Assembly: GCA_017464565.1 (NCBI GenBank)
Contig: JAFTZH010000038.1
Location: 1-32,941 of the forward strand
DNA from: Clostridia bacterium
GTDB lineage: Bacteria > Bacillota > Clostridia > Oscillospirales > CAG-272
DNA: 32,941 nucleotides
Direction of reading: 5' to 3'
Below, piece after piece: positions 17,381 to 24,274 of the stretch (the first letter of the stretch is position 1; each line of letters begins with the position of its first letter). Below the pieces are notes generated by a model, which ran no database searches, had not been told where the DNA came from, and was given only the letters and a program-made list of their open reading frames with translations. A program made the translations under genes and the position numbers.

Positions 17381-17458
17381 TGGGATATAGCCAAGCTGGT
17401 AAAGGCACAAGACTTTGACTCTTGCATTGCGCTGGTTCGAATCCAGCTATCCCAGCCA
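17381..17458 (+). tRNA. tRNA-Gln (anticodon TTG), CCA encoded
   Basis: The cloverleaf is readable: acceptor TGGGATA/TATCCCA with the U1-A72 pair typical of bacterial tRNA-Gln, a D arm with GCC…GGC, an anticodon stem CAAGA/TCTTG with loop CTTTGAC (anticodon TTG, reading CAA), a T arm GCTGG TTCGAAT CCAGC, discriminator G and an encoded CCA. It stands alone, with its own promoter and terminator, directly right of the phage-derived block. tRNA genes often serve as phage attachment sites, but no duplicate of its 3' end was found at the left border. Confidence 0.97.
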
Positions 17459-17488
17459 AATCCCCAAGGACTTGTCCTTGGGGATTTA
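17459..17488 (+). terminator. Intrinsic terminator after tRNA-Gln
   Basis: AATCCCCAAGGAC and GTCCTTGGGGATT form a stem with a 2-base spacer at the apex, followed by a mixed T-rich tail. From here to 17596 there is no gene; an imperfect inverted repeat (TTTTTCACTA at 17511, TAGTGAAAAA at 17565) is the only structure seen. Confidence 0.8.
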
Positions 17489-17596
17489 CCTTTTCACTCT
17501 TCTTTCTTTATTTTTCACTAAATCCGTACGAGGAGATTTTTTGTAAAGTCAGAAGTAATAGTGAATAGTGAAAAAGTTGGGTTGGATTTTTTATGA

Positions 17597-17628
17597 AAAA
17601 CTCCCGCGGTTATAAACCGCGGGAGTTT
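17597..17628 (-). terminator. Terminator of the small membrane protein gene
   Basis: AAAACTCCCGCGGT and ACCGCGGGAGTTTT form a 14-bp stem ending 5 bases beyond the stop of the minus-strand gene. T-runs occur on both sides, so it could work in both directions. Confidence 0.8.
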
Positions 17629-17632
17629 TGTT

Positions 17633-17872
17633 TTATTTAAGTACTTTGAAGTGAACGAGGAACTGAATAACGATTCCCGCAATGACGTAAACGTCAATGA
17701 TAGCTCCGAGCAATCCGCAAACTATGTTGATTATCGGAATGAGTGCCGTAAGACCGATAACGAGACCGCCTACTATTCCAACGACTATATAAATGAGAAT
17801 GCCGATTATAAGATTAGCGACCGAACCGGTATACTTGAAAGAAAGGGGAAATATTTTTTTCAAGGTTTCCAT
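17633..17872 (-). CDS. Small integral membrane protein of unknown function
   Basis: 79 residues starting METLKKIFPLSFKYTG. I choose the ATG at 17872 because GGAGG lies 8 bases upstream; the longer reading frame has no such site. Two hydrophobic, glycine-rich segments are visible: about residues 17-43 (VANLIIGILIYIVVGIVGGL…) and about 47-75 (IPIINIVCGLLGAIIDVYVI…), so two membrane passes with short ends. Short proteins with this opening and pattern occur in many Clostridia; their role is not known to me. It is divergent from spoIIGA, but nothing in the sequence links it to sporulation. Confidence 0.75.
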   Translation of the reverse strand: METLKKIFPLSFKYTGSVANLIIGILIYIVVGIVGGLVIGLTALIPIINIVCGLLGAIIDVYVIAGIVIQFLVHFKVLK

Positions 17873-18097
17873 AGTAATATCCTCCATAAAAAGTTTAATA
17901 TGATTTTTGATAAATATATAATTACCACTAATCATTTTACTACATTTAAAGATAAATGTCAATGGAAAGAAGAAAATTTTTTTAATAGCTTGAAAAAACT
18001 TGGAAATAATTTTGATATTTTCTTTTTACAAGACCGAATAAGACAAAAAATTCACCCGCGGCAGAGTATAATTACAGTATACGGGGAGGAAATGCGA

Positions 18098-18970
18098 ATG
18101 GGACAGACTGTATACGTCGATCTGTTGTTTATGATAAATTTCAGTATGGATTTTCTATGCTTTTTTCTTTCGGCAAAGCTGCTCAGCGTCAAGCTTTCCC
18201 TTGGAAGAACGCTTACAGCCTCGGCGATAGGCGGTATATACGCGAACGCCGCGCTTTTTTTGAACGTGGGAGCCGTCGCGGCTCTTTTTATGGATTTGCT
18301 TGTTTGTATAGTTATGTGCGCCGTGGCTTTTTTAAAAAAAGGCGGAGGGCTGAAGCTCCCGCTGTGCGTGCTGGTTTATTTCGCGATATCAATGGCTCTC
18401 GGCGGGTTTATGACGGCTATCTTCAATCTGCTCAACCGAGCGAATCTTCCGCTCTCGGAGGGAGAGACCTCGGATGGAATATCGGTGTGGCTTTTCGCTC
18501 TTCTTGCCGCTGTGAGTGCCGTGATAACCCTTCTTGGAGGACGGTTTTTCAGAAAGAAATCGGCGCAGAGGCGAGCGGACGTCGAGATAACCTACGACGG
18601 CAAAAAAGCAAAGCTTTCGGCTATGACCGACAGCGGAAATCTTTTGCGCGAGCCTATAAGCGGCAGACCTTGTATAGTGGCGGATATTTCGTCACTTGAG
18701 AATATAATTCCCGCAAAGCTTGCGAGGGCGGCGAAAAATAAGGATATAGGAATAATCGAGACGCTTCCGCCGAAGGACGCCAAAAGAGTCAGGGTAATTC
18801 CCATAAGGACCGCGGGGGGAGACGGTATACTTATTGCTCTTCGCGCCGAGACCGTAACGGTTGACGGCGGGGACGGAGCCAAAGAGGTGGACGCGCTTAT
18901 AGCGCTGTCGGACATAGAAAAAAGCGCGGACGGAAGCGAGGCTTTGCTGCCGCCCGAATTATTGGTGTGA
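18098..18970 (+). CDS. spoIIGA: Sigma-E processing peptidase SpoIIGA
   Basis: 290 residues from the ATG at 18098 (GGAGG 8 bases before); the frame is open further upstream, but that part is not coding-like. The N-terminal half has several membrane segments (residues 5-28, 39-75, 87-108, 130-147). The C-terminal half is an aspartic protease domain with TDSGN, catalytic Asp178, close to Asp183 of the B. subtilis protein. It removes the pro-sequence of sigma-E in the mother cell after the SpoIIR signal from the forespore. A TATAAT at 18067-18072 lacks a -35 box at normal spacing, and AAGACAAAAA upstream resembles part of a Spo0A box, fitting Spo0A-dependent control, though this is tentative. sigE follows 14 bases downstream. 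Confidence 0.93.
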   Translation: MGQTVYVDLLFMINFSMDFLCFFLSAKLLSVKLSLGRTLTASAIGGIYANAALFLNVGAVAALFMDLLVCIVMCAVAFLKKGGGLKLPLCVLVYFAISMALGGFMTAIFNLLNRANLPLSEGETSDGISVWLFALLAAVSAVITLLGGRFFRKKSAQRRADVEITYDGKKAKLSAMTDSGNLLREPISGRPCIVADISSLENIIPAKLARAAKNKDIGIIETLPPKDAKRVRVIPIRTAGGDGILIALRAETVTVDGGDGAKEVDALIALSDIEKSADGSEALLPPELLV

Positions 18971-18984
18971 TTATCGGAGGATAT

Positions 18985-19740
18985 ATGATATTTTTTGATT
19001 TTTTGAATCTTGCTTTAAAAAAGGCGAAAGAAGTCTCAAATAAATTGAAAAAAGCGGTATCTGCCGTTTGGAGAAGACTGTTCGGCAAAAGGCAGGGAAT
19101 ATATTACGTCAACGGTCCCGAGGTACTGCCCGCTCCTCTCTCTCGCGAGGAGGAGGCAGAGGTGATAGAGAGGCTTGAGACCGACGAGGGAGCAAGACAG
19201 CTTCTTATAGAGCACAATCTGCGCCTCGTGGTATATATCGCAAAGCGGTTTGAAAACACGGGGGTGGGAATTGAGGACCTCGTATCTATCGGGACTATCG
19301 GACTCGTTAAGGCGATAAATACCTTTCGGTCGGATAAGAATATCAAGCTTGCCACCTATGCGTCGAGGTGTATAGAGAACGAGATACTTATGTATATCAG
19401 AAAGAATTCGGTGAGCAAGGTGGAGATATCCATTGACGAGCCTCTGAACGTGGATTGGGACGGCAACGAGCTTCTTCTCTCCGACGTTCTTGGAAGCGAC
19501 GACGACGGTATAGTATTTGAGATAGAACAGCTTGAGGAGCGCGCGGCGATAAGGCGCGCGGTGTCTGCGCTTGACGACAGGGAAAGGGAGATAATCGAGT
19601 TGAGATACGGTATGCGCGGAGAGCGGGAGCTTACGCAAAAGGAGGTCGCCGACAGGCTTGGAATATCACAGTCTTACATATCGAGACTTGAAAAGAAAAT
19701 AATCCTCCGTTTGCGCGAGGAGCTTGACGCGAGGGTGTAG
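18985..19740 (+). CDS. sigE: Mother-cell sporulation sigma factor, pro-sigma-E
   Basis: 251 residues from the ATG at 18985 (GGAGG 4 bases before). It is closely similar to B. subtilis sigma-[27 protein letters not shown] (region 2), [43 protein letters not shown], and [20 protein letters not shown] in region 4.2. The pro-sequence before the conserved YY…LP.PLS element is about 13 residues longer than in B. subtilis: residues 1-39 contain an amphipathic, lysine-rich helix ([20 protein letters not shown]). It forms an operon with spoIIGA. It ends on TAG, showing that TAG is a stop in this organism. sigG, often the next gene in Firmicutes, is not here. Confidence 0.96.
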   Translation: MIFFDFLNLALKKAKEVSNKLKKAVSAVWRRLFGKRQGIYYVNGPEVLPAPLSREEEAEVIERLETDEGARQLLIEHNLRLVVYIAKRFENTGVGIEDLVSIGTIGLVKAINTFRSDKNIKLATYASRCIENEILMYIRKNSVSKVEISIDEPLNVDWDGNELLLSDVLGSDDDGIVFEIEQLEERAAIRRAVSALDDREREIIELRYGMRGERELTQKEVADRLGISQSYISRLEKKIILRLREELDARV

Positions 19741-19755
19741 GGGAGAGATTATATC

Positions 19756-19830
19756 GGGGGAGGGACTTTTGCAAAAGTCCCTCCCCCGTACCCCCTCTTC
19801 AAAAACTTGAAAGCAGGGTATGAATTTTAT
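19756..19830 (+). repeat. Dispersed hairpin repeat, copy C (shortened)
   Basis: A perfect 32-base palindrome (GGGGGAGGGACTTTTGC and its complement, 19756-19787) is followed by CCCCCTCTTCAAAAACTTGAAA and GGTATGAATTTTATTTTAGATT. The GCGGAGAGCTTAAT end of the full copies is missing. It lies between the convergent ends of sigE and the minus-strand lipoprotein and could end both transcripts. Confidence 0.72.
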
Positions 19831-19836
19831 TTTAGA

Positions 19837-21144
19837 TTATTCGTAAAGATTTTCTAAAACCTTTTCGCCTTGCTTATTAACGTAGAAGTAATAAATAGAA
19901 CCCGAATCAGATATATTTGCAGGAGCCATTCCGTCGGAAAAGCTTCCGAGAAAGTCAGAGGTTTCTATATTTGAAGCTAAAAGTTCGCCGCTTTTCGTAT
20001 CTATTATACTACATTTGTAGCCTGCCCCGGTGTAGTCGGTGTAATAAACGATTGCACTCTCGGAAAACTCGAAACCATTGAGAAGACATGTGGCAATCGG
20101 ACCGTAAAGCTGGCTACCGTTTTTGTCAAGCGTTGTGAAAAAGTAATTTCCTTCGTTACGCAGTGAGATAACGGTGTAATCGCCGTAGCAGTAAACATTG
20201 CTTATTTTGTCGGAGGTATAGTTTTGATAAGTAAAGGTATTGTCGGGACCGACGATTTTCAGATAATCTCCTTCCTCTACTATTACCTTGTCTCCCGATA
20301 CTCCCCATATTTTGTCGGAGTTTGCAGGTATCGTGAAAGAGCCGTCGGACTTTAACGTAACGTTGCTTTCCAAAGTTTCATAATATCCCGTGTTTGCGTT
20401 GTAATATTTGCCGCCTCTCATCAGAGTGGCAACGCCGTTCTTAAAGGTCGTAGATTCGAAACTGTATCCTTCATAATAAAATACGAATCGTCCTAAATTT
20501 TGATTGAAAAGCTGAATTTTGTTGCCGAAGTCCTCAATTAAAAACATTCCTTCTCCCAAGTAAGATACCGAGTCAATATAGTTCTCGGTATATTTATAGT
20601 CTTCCACCCAATTTCCTACCAAATTTCCTTGTGTATTCATCAGCGCGTAGCAGCATTTATAAGAAATTCCGTCTTGTTCTTCCTTATAAACGACGGCAAG
20701 ATTATTGCCTACTCCCAATATTTTGTCAAAGTCTCCGTTTGCGGACGAGGCAAGCGTTTCGCCTTTTACGGTTATGAGAGCGTAGGTTATATCGTCGGAA
20801 TCGCCGTAATATCTAACTGCGGCTACCCCGTCTCCGACATACTGACAAGAGGACGGATATGGGAGGAGGTTTTCCGATTTGTAAAGAATTTCACCTTTAG
20901 TGTTTATAATTGCTACGTATGAGGTGCCGCCTCTTTCAAAGGATACGAATGCGTATCCGTCCTGAAATTCGCGTGCGTAGGTAAGATTGGTTTTGATTGC
21001 CGTTTTCGGTGTCGTTTGGGCTGACGTGGTATAAACGTCTTGATTGTCTCCGTTACCTCTTGAAGAGTAATCGGATTTACTACCGCAGGCAGCTAAAGAG
21101 AATATGGTAAAAAACGCGAAAAGGACTGCAATGATTTTTTTCAT
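19837..21144 (-). CDS. Secreted lipoprotein with WG-like repeats
   Basis: 435 residues from the ATG at 21144, chosen because TGGAGGA lies just before it and a lipoprotein signal follows at once (MKKIIAVLFAFFTIFSLAAC, Cys20 as lipid site). A Ser/Gly/Thr linker follows, then repeated units of about 45-60 residues with the pattern gx(A/Y)xVxx-aIIntKGEil (FVSFERGGTSYVAIINTKGEI, YALITVKGETLASS, CYALMNTQGNLVGNW, TTLDKNGSQLYGP). These resemble WG repeats, which form beta-propeller-like domains. No catalytic motif is seen. It is probably anchored outside the membrane and binds an unknown ligand or wall component. A structured leader RNA with a terminator lies directly upstream. Confidence 0.75.
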   Translation of the reverse strand: MKKIIAVLFAFFTIFSLAACGSKSDYSSRGNGDNQDVYTTSAQTTPKTAIKTNLTYAREFQDGYAFVSFERGGTSYVAIINTKGEILYKSENLLPYPSSCQYVGDGVAAVRYYGDSDDITYALITVKGETLASSANGDFDKILGVGNNLAVVYKEEQDGISYKCCYALMNTQGNLVGNWVEDYKYTENYIDSVSYLGEGMFLIEDFGNKIQLFNQNLGRFVFYYEGYSFESTTFKNGVATLMRGGKYYNANTGYYETLESNVTLKSDGSFTIPANSDKIWGVSGDKVIVEEGDYLKIVGPDNTFTYQNYTSDKISNVYCYGDYTVISLRNEGNYFFTTLDKNGSQLYGPIATCLLNGFEFSESAIVYYTDYTGAGYKCSIIDTKSGELLASNIETSDFLGSFSDGMAPANISDSGSIYYFYVNKQGEKVLENLYE

Positions 21145-21170
21145 AGTTTTTCCTCCAGAATAAAATTGAT

Positions 21171-21345
21171 ATAAAATAAAAAGTGCGCGGCAAGAAGCCA
21201 CGCACGAAAAACGTAGCTCCATTGCTGCGACACAATCGTTTTCCTCGCTTCAACATAGGCGTACGAAAACAGAGCGTACATTTTTACCACAAAAAGCAAA
21301 AAGGTACACCTATGGCGTTGAAGAAAGCTATTCGATTGTGTCGCA
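21171..21345 (-). ncRNA. Unassigned structured RNA, about 175 nt (leader attenuator or independent small RNA)
   Basis: Read on the minus strand, a consensus promoter ends at 21351, and the predicted RNA begins at the base of a perfect 13-bp stem: TGCGACACAATCG (21345-21333) with CGATTGTGTCGCA (21238-21226). After a roughly 10 by 10 internal loop a second helix forms (TTCAA…CATAGGTGTAC with GTACGCCTATGTTGAA, one 3-base bulge), closed by a U-rich apical part. A classical terminator follows: GTGCGTGGC, TTCTT, GCCGCGCAC, TTTTTATTTT (21205-21171). The lipoprotein ribosome site comes 14 bases later with no clear promoter between. GUAC occurs three times in the apical half, so alternative pairings are possible. 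The rod shape and length recall 6S RNA, but I cannot confirm a family. Confidence 0.68.
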
Positions 21346-21350
21346 AGTTC

Positions 21351-21379
21351 ATTATAACATAATATTTTAAAAATGTAAA
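21351..21379 (-). promoter_or_regulatory. Sigma-A promoter of the structured RNA
   Basis: On the minus strand TTTACA (21379-21374) and TATAAT (21356-21351) are 17 bases apart. The expected start point, near 21344-21346, coincides with the first base of the long stem. Confidence 0.8.
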
Positions 21380-21456
21380 GAGTTTTTATAATTGCTTATG
21401 AGGTGTTTGTGAATCTTACGCCTTTTTGCATGAACGAGACGGGAAGAGCCGACCCC

Positions 21457-21585
21457 TGAGTATGATAAAATGCTAAATTAAGCTTTTCGTAGAAAGTAAA
21501 GAAAAAATCTAAAATAAACACCAATACGTTTAAAGATTTTTGCGGAGGGGTATGGGGAGGAGCTTTTTTTAAAAAGCCCCTCCCC
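21457..21585 (-). repeat. Dispersed hairpin repeat, copy D (reversed)
   Basis: On the minus strand: hairpin GGGGAGGGGCTTTTT with its near-complement (21585-21554), then CCCC, AAATCTTTAAACGT, TTTATTTTAGATTTTTTC, TTTACTTTCTACGAAAAGC, TTAATTTAG and ATCATACT. The blocks match copies A and B in order and spacing. It fills most of the gap between the structured RNA promoter and rpmE. Confidence 0.78.
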
Positions 21586-21619
21586 AAAAAACAATATAAA
21601 ACAAAATTAAAAAAAGGTA

Positions 21620-21648
21620 TTGCAATTTAAAAATAATTGTGGTATAAT
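21620..21648 (+). promoter_or_regulatory. Sigma-A promoter of rpmE
   Basis: TTGCAA (21620-21625) and TATAAT (21643-21648) have 17-base spacing. The transcript would carry a leader of about 55 bases before the L31 start. Confidence 0.8.
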
Positions 21649-21663
21649 AATTCCATTCGTGAA

Positions 21664-21683
21664 CCGATGTCAAAGAACATCGG
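21664..21683 (+). promoter_or_regulatory. Hairpin in the rpmE leader
   Basis: CCGATGT, loop CAAAGA, ACATCGG forms a perfect 7-bp stem just upstream of the ribosome site. Ribosomal-protein leaders of the L31 type that bind the protein itself are known in Firmicutes; this hairpin is in the right place, but I cannot verify the consensus. Confidence 0.5.
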
Positions 21684-21709
21684 AATAATAGAAGCGAGGA
21701 GAAATGAAA

Positions 21710-21919
21710 ATGAAACAGGGAATACATCCTAATTACCAAGAGTGCGTAATCAGATGCGCTTGCGGCGAATCTGTCGTTACAAAGTCCACGAAGGGCGGAG
21801 AAATAAGAGTTGAAATTTGCTCGAAGTGCCACCCCTTCTTCACGGGCAAGCAGAAGTTCGTTGACGCGGGCGGACGTGTTGACAAGTTCAAGAAAAGACT
21901 TGAAGCAAGCTCGAAGTAA
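21710..21919 (+). CDS. rpmE: 50S ribosomal protein L31 (zinc-binding type)
   Basis: 69 residues from the ATG at 21710, chosen over 21704 because AGGAG at 21697-21701 gives 8-base spacing. It begins [10 protein letters not shown] and has CACGE and [25 protein letters not shown], nearly the family consensus. Four cysteines (CxC and CxxC) mark the zinc-containing C+ form, so under zinc starvation it may be swapped for a C- paralogue, as in B. subtilis; none is in this window. It is a small protein of the large subunit near the central protuberance. It stands alone with its own promoter, leader hairpin and terminator. Confidence 0.97.
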   Translation: MKQGIHPNYQECVIRCACGESVVTKSTKGGEIRVEICSKCHPFFTGKQKFVDAGGRVDKFKKRLEASSK

Positions 21920-21934
21920 TTCAGAAAAAATATA

Positions 21935-21977
21935 CGAAACCGACAGCACGCATAAGCGCGGCTGTCGGTTTCGTTTT
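21935..21977 (+). terminator. Terminator after rpmE
   Basis: CGAAACCGACAGC (21935-21947) pairs perfectly with GCTGTCGGTTTCG (21961-21973) and is followed by TTTTG. It may also serve the convergent cysteine desulfurase gene. Confidence 0.88.
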
Positions 21978-21989
21978 GTATTTACCGTT

Positions 21990-23144
21990 TTATCTTTTTA
22001 TTCTCACGAGAGTATCTATGCCCTCACCGAGAGCTTCGGCAAGCGCGTCGATATCCGATTCGGTATTGTATTCCGAAAGGCTTATCCTCAGCGAGCAATC
22101 GGCACTGTGAGCGTCAAGTCCGAAGGCGAGCAGAGAGGAGCTTGCCTTGCCCGAATGGGACGAGCAGGCGGAGCCGCTGGAGACGTATATTCCTTTCTGC
22201 GACAGGTAGTGCAGCATAGTCTCGCTTTTTATGCTCGGAAGCGTCAGATTTATTATATGAGGAGCTTTTTCTCCGATAGGCAGGTTCAGTCTCACGTCAA
22301 GACGCGCGAGCTTGTCCTCGGCGTATTTGCCGAGTATCGTCATCTTTTCGAAATTTTCTTTCAGACGGGGATATATATCCGCAACCGCGCCGCCGAACGC
22401 CGAAATCCCAATTACGTTTTCGGTGCCCGATCTCATTCCTTTTTCCTGACCGCCCCCGACGAGAAAGGGGACGATGCTTTTCGTCTTTATAAGCTCCTTT
22501 GAGATGTAGAGCGCGCCCACGCCTTTGGGGGCGTGTACCTTATGCCCGCTGAGCGTAACGAGGTCGGCGGATATTCTTTCGGGAGTGAAGGGAACCTTCA
22601 AAAATCCCTGTACCGCGTCGCAGTGAGTTATGGCGGCGGGATATTTTTTCTTTATCTTTTTGAACGCCTCTCCGACGCCGTAAAGAGCGCCCGTCTCGTT
22701 GTTGACCATCATAAACGACGCTGAAAATATTTTTTTGTCAAGCGACGCTTCAAGTCTTTGCATATCCAGAACGCCCGCGCGTGTCGGTATACGGATTACC
22801 TCAAAACCGTACTTCTCAAGCCTTTGAAGCGCGTTCTCGACGGAAGGGTGCTCCGAATCGGTCGTAAGTATACGGTTTGCGTCTCGGCGCTCCTTCGCGA
22901 ATGCCGTTCCGAAAAGCGCGAGAGAGGTAGCCTCGGTTCCGCAGGAGGTGAATACAAGCTCGCCCTGACGCGCTCCGAGTGCCGAAAGTATCGTCTTTCT
23001 CGCCTCTGATACGAGCTTTTCGGCGGCAAGCCCCGCCTCGTGAAGAGAAGAAGGATTGCCGTAGCACTCGGCCGCCTCGGTAAGCTTTGCCTTGGCGGCG
23101 TCCGACAGGGGAGTTGTCGCGCTGTTGTCAAGATATATCTTCAT
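21990..23144 (-). CDS. Cysteine desulfurase (NifS/IscS-like)
   Basis: 384 residues. This pyridoxal-phosphate enzyme removes sulfur from cysteine for Fe-S clusters or tRNA thiolation. It starts MKIYLDNSATTPLSDAA. Family residues are in place: TSCGTEA (phosphate binding), His99 in EHPSVENAL, NNETGALYGV, HCDAVQGFLKV with Asp176 and Gln179, the PLP lysine Lys202 in SGHKVHAPKG, RSGTEN, and the catalytic Cys327 in SSGSACSSHSG. Length is normal for group I. No iscU, thiI or mnmA neighbour is present, so the sulfur acceptor cannot be named. It lies 54 bases after a same-strand lipoprotein gene and may be read through from that promoter. Confidence 0.93.
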   Translation of the reverse strand: MKIYLDNSATTPLSDAAKAKLTEAAECYGNPSSLHEAGLAAEKLVSEARKTILSALGARQGELVFTSCGTEATSLALFGTAFAKERRDANRILTTDSEHPSVENALQRLEKYGFEVIRIPTRAGVLDMQRLEASLDKKIFSASFMMVNNETGALYGVGEAFKKIKKKYPAAITHCDAVQGFLKVPFTPERISADLVTLSGHKVHAPKGVGALYISKELIKTKSIVPFLVGGGQEKGMRSGTENVIGISAFGGAVADIYPRLKENFEKMTILGKYAEDKLARLDVRLNLPIGEKAPHIINLTLPSIKSETMLHYLSQKGIYVSSGSACSSHSGKASSSLLAFGLDAHSADCSLRISLSEYNTESDIDALAEALGEGIDTLVRIKR

Positions 23145-23162
23145 AAGATGCCTTTCTCAAAG

Positions 23163-23186
23163 AGCGGAGCCGTAAACGGCTCCGCT
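23163..23186 (-). terminator. Hairpin between lipoprotein and cysteine desulfurase
   Basis: AGCGGAGCCGT and ACGGCTCCGCT form a strong stem. On the minus strand only CTTTGAG follows, so it would be a weak or partial terminator; the T-rich side (GTATTTTTATT) faces the plus direction. It may reduce read-through into the desulfurase gene. Confidence 0.5.
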
Positions 23187-23198
23187 GTATTTTTATTA

Positions 23199-24197
23199 TT
23201 ATCTGAACGTAAACTCGGAAATCATTTTATCCGCGTCGGCAAGATGCTCGTCAAATTTTTCCGATACTGCCGTATAGGTTATCGAATAAACTCTTTCACT
23301 GTAAACGAGAGATACCTGCTTTATCATAAAATCAACTCCGTCGTAGCTTGCTTTAAAGGTCATAGCTATCGCGGGCTTTCCAGCCACCGTGGCGTCGGTT
23401 TTCTCAACGAGCTCGTAACCCCGTATGGTTTCGGCGTATTCCTCCTCGCATTTCGCTATATAATCGGAGACGCTCATACTTTCGTCGGGAGAATAGGAGG
23501 TAACGGTTACGTTGGATTTTTCGCTTTCGGGATAATACGCTTCAGCTTTGCCGCTCTCCGAGTAGCATATCCAAGAGGTAGGAACGTAAAGCCTGTATTC
23601 CAACACGTCGTCGGAGGCTATCTTCATTCCCGCAGGAGTGTTCTTGTCGGTTACCTCGTCGTTTTTAGGCTCCGCCTTGTCGCACAGAACGAATTCGGTA
23701 ACTACCGATTCCGCCATTTCAGAATAAGCGTCGAACGTACTTTCGGGAATATACATATTGAGAGATACCATATCGCCCTTGTGAAGCGCGCTTATCTGAA
23801 CGCAGGTATAGCTTACCGAATCAATAAGCGCCGCATAGGTCAGCTTCTTCGCGTCGGCACCCGAGAGAACCGCCGCGTCAAGCGATTTAATTTCAAAGCC
23901 CTCAAGGGTGTCCGCATAGCCCTCGGCGCAATAGGTCATATATTCGTCAAGCGTCATTTCCGACGGGGGAGTGTAATATCTTGCCGATATTACAAGCTTG
24001 TCGGGAACGTAAGAGAACGCGCTTGAAAGTCCGCTGCCCGAATTGAGAGACATATCCTCGGGTACGTAGAGCTTAAAGGGTTCTCCGTCAACCGACGCGA
24101 GCTTCATTCCGTCGGGAACCTCCTCGCCGCCCGAGCAGGAAACGAGTGCCGCCGCGCAGAGAACGAGAGCTAATATAAGAGCCGTGAGCTTTTTCAT
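23199..24197 (-). CDS. Lipoprotein with two tandem copies of one domain
   Basis: 332 residues. A lipoprotein signal (MKKLTALILALVLCAAALVSC, Cys21) is followed by two related units of about 150 residues. The first begins PDGMKLASVDGEPFKLYVPEDM, the second PAGMKIASDDVLEYRLYVPTSW. Both continue with a strand, then T(L/S).(D/E)Y(M/I)..C.E.YA(D/E)T..G(F/Y)E, an alpha-beta repeat reminiscent of PsbP/DUF1795-like domains. The C-terminal halves end in (V/I)(T/S)EF(V/T). An internal duplication is therefore clear. No catalytic residues are evident. It should sit on the outer face of the membrane; ligand unknown. It has its own promoter behind murD. Confidence 0.8.
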   Translation of the reverse strand: MKKLTALILALVLCAAALVSCSGGEEVPDGMKLASVDGEPFKLYVPEDMSLNSGSGLSSAFSYVPDKLVISARYYTPPSEMTLDEYMTYCAEGYADTLEGFEIKSLDAAVLSGADAKKLTYAALIDSVSYTCVQISALHKGDMVSLNMYIPESTFDAYSEMAESVVTEFVLCDKAEPKNDEVTDKNTPAGMKIASDDVLEYRLYVPTSWICYSESGKAEAYYPESEKSNVTVTSYSPDESMSVSDYIAKCEEEYAETIRGYELVEKTDATVAGKPAIAMTFKASYDGVDFMIKQVSLVYSERVYSITYTAVSEKFDEHLADADKMISEFTFR

Positions 24198-24235
24198 TTT
24201 ATATAAACAGCCTTTCTTTTATAACATTATTATAA

Positions 24236-24264
24236 ATTATAGCAGATAAATATTTCTATATCAA
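24236..24264 (-). promoter_or_regulatory. Promoter of the tandem-domain lipoprotein
   Basis: On the minus strand TTGATA (24264-24259) and TATAAT (24241-24236) are 17 bases apart, between the murD stop and the lipoprotein start. Confidence 0.75.
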
Positions 24265-24274
24265 GAGTGATTTG

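Noticed and set aside
17651..18097. N-terminal extension of SpoIIGA
   Set aside because: The frame is open, but the part lies opposite a better-supported small membrane gene, is Asn/Asp-rich noise, and GGAGG sits right before 18098.
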